A stretch of DNA of 64,000 nucleotides from Hyphodiscus hymeniophilus (lineage: Eukaryota > Ascomycota > Leotiomycetes > Helotiales > Hyphodiscaceae), in contig VNKQ01000011.1 of the NCBI GenBank assembly GCA_016508695.1, positions 1,550,001 to 1,614,000 of the forward strand, written 5' to 3'. Below, one piece after another: positions 34,883 through 43,215 of the stretch. The position numbers and the translations under genes were made by a program. Within the stretch, counting starts at the first letter, position 1. Each line of letters opens with the position of its first letter. The notes below the pieces were generated by a model. That model saw only the letters and a program-made list of their open reading frames with translations. It did not search any database and had not been told where the DNA came from.

Positions 34883-35824
34883 CTTGAAGGATGTCTTGCG
34901 TGGAGGCTTCGGATCGCGATCGAGTGCTGAGGTGGTGGAGAAGGCCGGGTCTTGAAAATTGCAAGAGCTGACAGGTTGAAGAGTTTCTGCGATGGAAGAA
35001 GTCTTACTACTCTGTGTCTGAGACTGAGCAGATTTGGAGGAAGAGTGGGAGACTGTCTGAATTTAAAGACTGAAGACCTTTGGGGGCTTCTCAGATACTC
35101 TTCTGTCATTATTGGTCGATTTGCAGATTTCTGGCAGCCTTCCGGTGTTTGTGAGATGCTTTCAAGATATCGAAAGAGAGGCACAAAGGTTTTTTAGGAA
35201 ACAGGTTTGCATTGATCTATGAAATCTCTATGTACGTTGGCTGGTCTCAGCGATCATGCATCTCTCCACCCGCTGGAGGTACTTCCCAAGCCAGAAAGAA
35301 GCCCACAACATGCATATCTGAAAGATCGTCGCATCACTTGTCCAAACTGCAGCTCTGCCGGGAACACCAAACACCATACCAAATGAAATAACACCATACC
35401 AAATGAAATAACACGGGTCCATATGAAAGTACACAGGTCGAATTGAAGAGGCGGATTATGCGTTGCGTTCTATCAGAAGAGATAATGCATAGCGTACTAG
35501 CCGAATTCGGACCGAGGCTGCCGAAGAATCGAAATCAAAAACAAACTTTTATTGGACGAGTGTAAAGGGCGTCAACAATTCTCCGGAGTGGTAAACGAGG
35601 ACAACGAACAATAAACCATGGAGTTGCCGGCAGAAGACAATCGAAAACAAAGACATTTATGAACTCGTGAGAGGTGATATGATCGCTAAGTTACTCATAG
35701 CCTGCGCAAGGTTGGTGTTAGCTGATTCCTTTGCAGTGTTGATTTATCGTACTTCGATTCCTCCTCACTAACCAGAGTCGTCGTGTCGAGTTGGATATTG
35801 AGAAGCTCGAGAACTTCAGAGGCT
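34883..35824. other. Intergenic between Myb-like genes J and K
   Basis: About 940 bases with a perfect 20-bp tandem duplication at 35371-35410. A frame at 35695-35886 downstream of gene K's stop reads partly protein-like (ASEVLELLNIQLDTTTLV), but I see no splice route into it. Confidence 0.45.
35371..35410. repeat. Perfect 20-bp tandem duplication
   Basis: acaccataccaaatgaaata occurs twice head to tail without a mismatch, and a partial third start follows. Confidence 0.9.
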
Positions 35825-37154
35825 TCAGGTTCTGAGCAGGTCATGAGTGAAACCCATCCCCTCCTTGAAGATGAACCACTCATCAAGTGTCATGCCTCGG
35901 ATATCCGCCTCGTGCTCATCATCCACCTCGGGAGGGGGACCATAGTGAGCCCAGGCGAAAGCGTGAGAATCATACATAAAGTCATGATCGTCAGCAGCAG
36001 AGACTTCTCCCACTGTAGCAGTGGTTGAAGCATTATTGGAGACGATGGCCTTGACAGACGTGAGGATGGACTGGACAGTTTCGGCGGGATCGACGGGCTC
36101 AACGGTGGCTGCGAGATCATCGGGGACATTGAGAGACTTGCCATCTTGATTTCCCTCTTCCATATCCTCGTCTTGCTCCTCGACCTCCTCCAAAGCCTCC
36201 TGCTCGGCTGCATAGGCTATAGCGGCCGCAGCAGCTTCTTGAGCGATGCGTTGGGTGTCAGCTTCGCTACCAGCCTGCTCTCCGAGAGACATGGCAGCAA
36301 AGGGACCAGTGGCAGAAACTCGCTTGGGACGAGTAGATGTAGCAGTCTTGATAACCGGAGCAGGAGTTCTTCTTGGACCAGTTGCCGAGACTCTCTTAGG
36401 ACCAGTCGCAGAAACTCTCTTAGAACCAGCGGCAGAAGCAGTCTTAGGACCAGTTGCAGAAACTCTCTTGGGGCCAGTGGTGGACGACTTAGCAACACCC
36501 TTCTTTGCAACTGCAAGAAAAGAGTTAGCAAGCCTTCGTATGCATGAGTTATCTGATGGACGTTACCTGGAGCCTTCTTGGGAGCAACAGTCTTCTTGGT
36601 AGCGGCCTTCTTAGGAGCAGCATCTTCCATAGCAGGATCCTCCTCGGTATCATCATTGCCAGCGACTGGAGTCTTCAACTTGGCCCAGACCTTCTTGAGA
36701 GAAGACTTGGCGTTCTTGCCGTAGGTCATGCCAACTCGCTACGAAGACTGCGGTTAGCTTCATTGCATTCGAGGAGAGCGCGAACCACTCTTGATGTTGC
36801 CTTGATGGAGTAGATTGGGAAAGGGAGTTGGGGTTATGTGAAGCAGGAGCAGGGAAGCGAATGTGCGGAAGAGTACAAACGAAGTGGACTGATTATACGA
36901 ACCTGGGCAACCTTTTCGTAATCAACCTAACGAGCAGAAGAGTCAGCTCCGTGTTTGAACTCGTATATCGCCATGAGAGGAAGCTTAAATTGCTATAGTC
37001 GACTGCAACTTTGTCGTTGAAAGGCCAGCTCTTACAAAGAGACGTTGAACCGGAGTGGGGGCCATCAATGACTTACATCGGGAATCTCCGGCATCTCTTC
37101 GATTGCTGCACTGAGAATAGCCATCTCGTTTGGCTTGAGATTATCAATAGCCAT
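35825..37154 (-). CDS. Myb/SANT-like domain protein K with octapeptide repeats
   Basis: Exons 37077..37154, 36903..36926, 36567..36738 and 35825..36510 give 319 aa. Exon 2 is only 24 nt and encodes VDYEKVAQ; the phase-0 intron before it is at the family position. Domain residues 1-58: LKPNEMAILSAAIEEMPEIP, VDYEKVAQRVGM, then NAKSSLKKVWAKLK. Residues about 103-162 contain imperfect copies of the octapeptide GPKRVSAT within a Lys/Ser/Thr/Pro/Ala-rich segment like a histone H1 tail. After that comes a unique part with an alanine-rich helix, a strongly acidic stretch (EEVEEQDEDMEEG) and an aromatic C-terminal block (HAFAWAHYGPPPEVDDE, then LDEWFIFKEGMGF) not seen in the other members. Function unknown; a chromatin role is inferred from composition. 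Confidence 0.8.
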
Positions 37155-37949
37155 CTTGACTGACGGTGGTCGTTGAACTTCGGGTCTGTGTTATTAAGAG
37201 TCTTGTCAGCTTCGTGTCGTACTGCAGCAGAGCAACAAGCTGTTGCTCAACTCTCAAAGGAATGTAAAGCAGCTGCTTATTACTTATGACTTACGTTGTT
37301 TCTGGCTTTCTGTTCTGTTCAAGTTTGCAAAAGGATTGAAAGAGTTCGTTGATTGCAAGTTGCAAAAAGTTGGTTTGTTTTGTTTATGTTGCCCGCAGAC
37401 GCGAAGTAGAAGGGCTACTTGTACTCAAAAAAACAACCGTGCACCTTGTCATTTTGCAAAAGCAAGGCTTCGTCATCGGTTCACTTTTATCAAGAAGTAA
37501 GAGCTTAGAAGAATGGGTGATAGACAAAATCCAGGTAAAATAAGACTTAGAGACAGCCCTAGTTATTGACCGTTTGGTGGAACGGTAGAGAGACTGCAGG
37601 GAGACGTTGAAGTGTTTGAGTCATGTGAAAGTTCTGAATAGCGAATCCCTACCTATTTCAAAAGCACATGAACCTTGGGAAAAGCACATGAACCTTGGGA
37701 AAAGAAATGTAAGAACTAGCTTATTGTATTGCTACTACGGCATCATTGCATACTCGAGTGCATATCTGAAGAAAGACTACGAGAACCAAAGGCATGCTAT
37801 GCAAGCGAAACACAGGCCTGAAAGCAAGCTCTCCCTATGAATAACCCTTATCAAGGACAATGAGACCCAGTCGATCCAGCATGTTCAAAGTAACCAGATA
37901 TCCAACCCACCCATTGAGCTCATCTAGCAACTTAGCCATCCTATCGAGA
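37155..37949. other. Intergenic between Myb-like genes K and L
   Basis: About 800 bases without a coding frame. It contains a perfect 20-bp tandem duplication at 37661-37700. Confidence 0.45.
37661..37700. repeat. Perfect 20-bp tandem duplication
   Basis: aaagcacatgaaccttggga is present twice head to tail without a mismatch, with aaag continuing into a third start. Confidence 0.9.
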
Positions 37950-38637
37950 TCAGGCCTCACCAACTTCCTCGTCCTCATCAGAATCAGGCTTGCCAAAGAC
38001 CGCGTCATAATCCTCTTGAGTGGCACAAGGAATCTCACCGTCGCTCTCAACTTGCAGCTTTTCCTCCTCGCCTTCCTCATCATCGCTCTCGGCCTTCGCC
38101 TTAACCTTAGTCTTGGGAGCAGGCTTCTTCTTGGTGGATGAGTTGACACGGGGCTTGGTGACACGGCCTTTGGTGGGAGTCTTGGTAGGAGTCTTGGGGA
38201 CAGTGGCGTCCTTGGGAGTGGTACCAGTCTTGGGAGAAGCAGTCAGGGCACCAGCGCCTTTGCCAGAGGTTCCAAGAGGAAGGTCGTACTTCTTCTTTAA
38301 GAGGGCGATCTTGTTGGCGACGGAGCGAGGGTTCTTGTAGTTAAGAGCTTCAGCGACTTTGGTGTTGTCGATCTGTTCGAGGTATCAGCATTGCTACACG
38401 AGATAAATGACGATGTGATCATGCAGTCACATGTGTGTTCAAGTGAATTGAGGGTACCAAAAGGCAGTTGATACGAAGCATCAGATATGACCCATGGAAA
38501 ATGAATCAGTTCAATCAACTTACGGAAATCGAACCACCTGCTGCGTTCTGCAGGCAAGTGATCAAGAACTTGACATCAACTGAAGTCATTCCGCCAACAT
38601 CTGCTCCATCAGCACCGGTGTTCTCATTATCAGACAT
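37950..38637 (-). CDS. Myb/SANT-like domain protein L
   Basis: Exons 38524..38637 and 37950..38372 give 178 aa. The 151-bp intron (GTAAGT...GAACAG) is phase 0 and lies directly before IDNTKVAEALNY. Domain residues about 18-72: SVDVKFLITCLQNAAGG, IDNTKVAEALNY, then RSVANKIALLKKKYDLPLG. The next 60 residues are rich in TPK and PTK units (VPKTPTKTPTKG), much like a histone H1 tail, followed by KKKPAPKTKVKAKA and an acidic C terminus (SDSDEDEEVGEA preceded by DYDAVFGKP). The second exon has no internal ATG in frame, so simple start-to-stop scanning misses this gene; the frame was confirmed by translating it through to the TGA at 37950-37952. Confidence 0.8.
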
Positions 38638-39131
38638 GTTGAAGGTGAACGGAGCTCTGGTGTGGAGATGATTAGCATTGATCTTGGAAACATGAGCAAG
38701 TTGTCAGGCAATGACATAAATCATACTTACTTTTATGTGTAGTGTAATGTGCTGTGTTGCAAGTGCGATGGTTGAATTCGAAATGGTTTGTGTGTTTGGA
38801 AATGTTGAGTTGTGATGTCGAGGGAGAGTATGTGAGGGTGGAAGCTTTTATGAAAAGCTGGCGAGGCGTGAGAGTTTGCTAGCGCTTCTCTCAAGTGAAT
38901 TCTGGAAGTGTGTACAGCCAGAGAATGGTAATAGGCGCTCAAATTCTAGAATCTTTCTTTAACAGAGGTTGAAACCCAAGTTCCAGTCTCACTCCATGCA
39001 ATCAATATCGAGCCAGCTCATTCATTACATTCGAAAAGTAGAAGGGACTAGGCCTGTCTTGAGGGTCTTGTTTCTATTATATTTGCTGAATCTTCCACGA
39101 ACTTCCTGCATGAACTAAGAATGCTACAAGA

Positions 39132-39365
39132 GATATCCGAGTGTGTCAGAAGCCTACAAAATATTGGCCACTGAATTGGACAGTAGAAGCCCGAAAGGGC
39201 AAATGCCACATTGGATATCCAAATGTGTCAAGAGCTTCCAAAATATTGAGCGCTGAACTAAATAAAAGAAAGCCCGAAAGGGGAAACGCCACATTTGGAT
39301 ACCCAAATGTGTCAGAAACTTCCAAAACATTGGGCACTAATCAGAGAAAAGCCCAAAAGCAAAAC
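39132..39365. repeat. Tandem repeat, about 83 bp x 2.8 copies
   Basis: Units start gatatccRaRtgtgtcaRaag at 39132 and 39214 and gatacccaaatgtgtcagaa near 39297. Each contains ccaaaatattgRgcactgaa and agcccgaaagggSaaa. Copies differ by about 10-15 percent. Confidence 0.85.
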
Positions 39366-39752
39366 CAGTCGAACCACTTCCCTATTTGCTTGGCGATTTA
39401 TATAATCTCTTATACGACTAACCATTTCGAAAACACGCCTCGTCATTTAGTATCGTGTCCGAGAACGTACCTAAGCCACCACCCCAAGCAGTCCTATCAA
39501 GGTTCCAGCTCCTCTCCTACCTCTCGGCCTCGAAACTAGCGGTAGAAGCTTTGAAAGTCACATAAAGGCCTTAGTCAACAAATTCAAATTGATATCACAG
39601 GTCAAAGCATCGCGTGTCGACATCGGAATCACTTGTCGATAGATGTTTCTTGTCGCTGTCGCTTGTCTTTGGTTATCTTATGTGTCGATCGACAGGCAAA
39701 ATTTTTCCTCTAGAATTTGTGTCGATAGCGGTAGGTTTGTCGATATTAGGCA

Positions 39753-39790
39753 CATCGACATCGACATCGACATCGACAGCAGCATCGACA
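39753..39790. repeat. (ATCGAC)n microsatellite
   Basis: Four perfect ATCGAC units followed by an interrupted one. Flanked over about 150 bases upstream by many single GTCGA/TCGAC words, as if an older longer array had decayed. Confidence 0.85.
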
Positions 39791-40061
39791 GAAGAGTTTT
39801 TTTGAAATCCATTGCATTTATGTTTCTTCTAATCAGAAGATTTGTAGAGCCCAGCCCATGTGCCGCTCCACCATCAAGTCCTTATCGAACTCGGAAATGT
39901 GTATACCCCATGATATCCATGCCCTCTCACTCAAATGGAAACGCAACATTCATGTGATGACCGCAAGAAAATCTGGAAGTAAATGTCAGCTTGATACTAC
40001 TACTTCAGCATACATTAGGGACTGAATTGCTTACTGAAGTTGAACGTTAAGATTGGCGGAC

Positions 40062-40631
40062 TTAGACATCAGAGCGAACTTCGTTCTTGGCATCGTAGAG
40101 GCCCTCCATATCATCTTCATCTGTAGAATCGTAACGAGGAATGTTCTCATCAATTGATTCACTCTTGTAGTCGCTATCACCCTTGAAGTCATCTTCATCA
40201 TCAGTCAAAGATTTGATGGTACCGGGATCCACGGTCTTGGAGGCCTTCTTGGGAGGGGTCTTCTTCACAATCTTCGACGGGGTCTTGTTGGTGCCAGAGC
40301 CGACCTCCTTCTTGGCGCGAGCCTTGGGTGGTTTCTTGATGGGAGTAGTAGAAGTGGAAGCCGAAGCAGTAGCTTGGTTGAGACCAAGGCGTCGCTTGAT
40401 CTGACCAAACCGAACCGCGGCAGTGTTGGCGTTGGTATAACCACCCTTATGAGCAACCTCATTCCAGTCAATCTATTCAGTATTAGAGAGTGAGACAATC
40501 ATGGAATGAAAGAGCCTTGCCTCGAGCTTGTTCTTAGTAGAGTTGATGACGTGGTAGAAGAACATGGCTTCCTTGGGGTTAGGCTCGGGGAAACCAGGGA
40601 CGGCGTTGGAAGGGGTGGCTTTGTCAGACAT
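40062..40631 (-). CDS. Myb/SANT-like domain protein M
   Basis: Exons 40521..40631 and 40062..40472 give 173 aa. The 48-bp intron is phase 0 at the family position before IDWNEVAHKGGY, but its donor is GC (GAG/GCAAGG), with CTCTAATAC and GAATAG at the 3' side. No GT donor gives the right frame. Domain residues about 20-72: EAMFFYHVINSTKNKLE, IDWNEVAHKGGY, then TAAVRFGQIKRRLGL. The tail has ARAKKEVGSGTNKTP (shared with gene C), a lysine-rich VKKTPPKKASK stretch and an acidic end DSTDEDDMEGLYD. Last of the four same-strand copies. Confidence 0.83.
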
Positions 40632-43215
40632 CCTGATTACTTTTCAGTTTTGATGAAACGTAAGATGAGTGTGGGAACTGACTTGGCGGATGATATCTAA
40701 ACTGAGATCAGTATCAGTATCTGAAAAGTGATTCATAAAAAGTGGCTTTACCTTGTTTGAAAGTTTGAAGGCTTTAATGTTTGGTATGCTGTACATAAAT
40801 ATGAGTTGAAGTCTTGAACTTGAAAGTCTTGTGATGAAGAAAGGTTTGTGATGAAGAAAGTCTCGTCTAATTAAGAAGGCTTGTGATGTAGAAAGGCCTT
40901 GTTGATAGTTAGATGAAGGTAGAACAAGTGTAAGTCTTACATGGTGTTGATATTATCTGAAGTCTTGTTGACTGAATGTGTCAACGCGGAAAGTGGCGGA
41001 GAGATGTTTGTTGTTCGAGGAGAAGGAAAAGTTTGGGAGATGGTTGTGTCTTTTGTAGTTTGGGGAAGCGAGACCACCTGCTTGGGAGGGGCGCTAGCGG
41101 ATTCGGCCCCTACCCCTCCGAGTGCAAGTGAATTGGGAGGCCATAGAATCAAGACGTCTGCTATTATTGCAAAGCATAAACTTAATAGAGCTCTCGGTTC
41201 TGCTCAAGACTTGTGGTAGCAAAACATTCGAGTTGGTCCGCCCGTGAGGCCTTGAAGTTTCGTTGTGCTTGAGCACTTGCAACAGCCAGAGGCCACGATA
41301 CTTCAGATGTATCTAGGTAGCTTTTAGTGGTCACAGGAATCTGAACACTTCATAGAGCTTGGATAATTGCAATGACCAAAACACTTTACTTCCTCTTTCT
41401 CTCAAGTCCCTTGAGCTGTGTAACTTGTGTATCAATACGACCCATGAAATACAAAGCCTTCTTGCTGCGCTGTGGTCTCAAATCTCATCATCAATCGAAA
41501 GATGCTTAAGGAAGTTTCGACTGGTCGTTATATAGACAAAAGAAGCTATGTAATCTGTCTTTCATTTGCGTTCTTAGCCTACAGGTAGAGGAACCAAGCA
41601 GCTACCTCCTTTTTGAGATTGAGGGTCACGTCACAAACAAGTTGAACCACTACATCACCTCTGAGGCGCATTTTGAGCCTTCCTCCTTTGATCAAATTAG
41701 ATACCAAAAATTGGCTAAGGGGTGCCCTGGGCTTGCCGCTGGCATTGAAGCCCGCCTGAGTCGTCAAGTTTGCTCAGTCTCGAGCAGCTCTGTTCGCTAC
41801 GTCTGAGTCGCGACTCGCTGGCTGATTTTCTCTTCGGAATTAAGAATTTTCAGACTTGAAACCTGGTATATCAAACTTGAGACTTACTTCAGGAACCTTG
41901 GTATTGGACTTCGCCACTCGCTTAACCATGTTTGTTGTATGCAGCCCAAGGACTGCCTGCCAAGCCAGAATGCAGAACATCAAATTCGCAGACTCGAGAA
42001 TCGGAAAAAGAGTGTAGCAAACAGGACAGAAATGCGCCACGAACATTATTGGTTTAGAAGAAATTCAACACCCAAATCGCATAAACACCGTCCAACTTCA
42101 AGAGTTTCCTTATACATGGCAAACGCTGCACCTGGAAGATCTACATCGAAGCCGGCATGGTAGCATGGGATCATGGCAAATCAAACTATCTATCATTTCA
42201 GCATCCAGCTACGGCATGAGCCAACTTCGTCTGGTCAACTTGTCATCGCTCTGATTTCATTCGGCCTGGCAAAATCCAGGGTATGTACCTGCCACTTGAA
42301 CAAATTACGAAGGGAAAAGCGCTTCGCTAGAAGCTCCCAATGATTTAATCATCAAAGCTATTCGTCAAAGCCACTTGCTTGCTAGAAAAGTGTGGCATAC
42401 GCCACAGATTTTCTTCTGAGGAAACCGCTCATTCTGAAAACCTTATATGATTCGCTCTGTTGGCAGCAAATGGGCGTTGCCGTGCAGGCTCCTGCACAAT
42501 CCCATGAGGTCCTGGAGGGTAATGCAGATATCGGTGGATAAGTGGAGAATGGAACCTTTAAATAAGAAGCCCAATTGCAAATAGATTTGAGAGTTTTCGT
42601 GCGGCAAATGAAAGAAAGAAGAAAGCAATTGGAGAGCTGTTGAAATAAACTTCGAGCCTAGCTGCAAAACCTGGGATGGCGGCAGTTGGTGCGTTTGATA
42701 GATCGACGACGGGCGTGCATGTACCATCGCACCTCATTACCGCTGAACGTCCCATCCACCAGTGCCTAGCTTTTTCTGTGCCTGTATCCCAAATGCACAA
42801 AGACCAATCCTTCCATGAAATTACCAGCAGTACAAAAGCTTGCTTCTAGGCAAAAGACTCCATGGGTTTTGCTGGGGAGCAAAGAATCCAACATTATTTC
42901 ATGTCACGAGTTGCATTTAATTCACAGCCAAAAATACAATTCGAAAATCTCCAATAATGCAGTCATAAGTCATATATTCATATTCATAGCAGTATCTGCC
43001 ACTACCCAAATGCTGAGATGCTGGAATTCAATCCTAAATGCGCCTCAGCCCGCGTATCCATGCATGCGCTTTTATAGCACCCGCTGAAACAAATATATTA
43101 CCTCCAAGAATATTGTTTCAACATATTGCTACTCTTGCACCTTGATCGTTGGCATCCACCCAAGACGGGTAGACGATCAGAGTGGAAGAATATGTAACGG
43201 GAGAGTCACATGTGC
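40632..43215. other. Intergenic, no firm gene
   Basis: About 2.6 kb. A repeated word tttgtgatgaagaaag occurs near 40830-40860 upstream of gene M. On the minus strand a start MVKRVAKSNTKVPE ending at a perfect GTAAGT donor (about 41930 to 41888) and a later charged frame (41579-41767, VSNLIKGGRLKMRLRGD) could be remains of a small spliced gene, but I cannot connect them with confidence. Confidence 0.4.

Larger units (their letters stand above)
38638..40061. other. Intergenic between Myb-like genes L and M
   Basis: About 1.4 kb dominated by repeats: three tandem units of about 83 bp (39132-39365) and an (ATCGAC)n microsatellite (39753-39790) in a region rich in scattered GTCGA words. No gene seen. 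Confidence 0.55.

Noticed and set aside
41579..42046. Possible small spliced gene starting MVKRVAKSNTKVPE
   Set aside because: The first exon and donor look real, but the acceptor and second exon cannot be fixed and no homologue comes to mind; noted only in the gap description.
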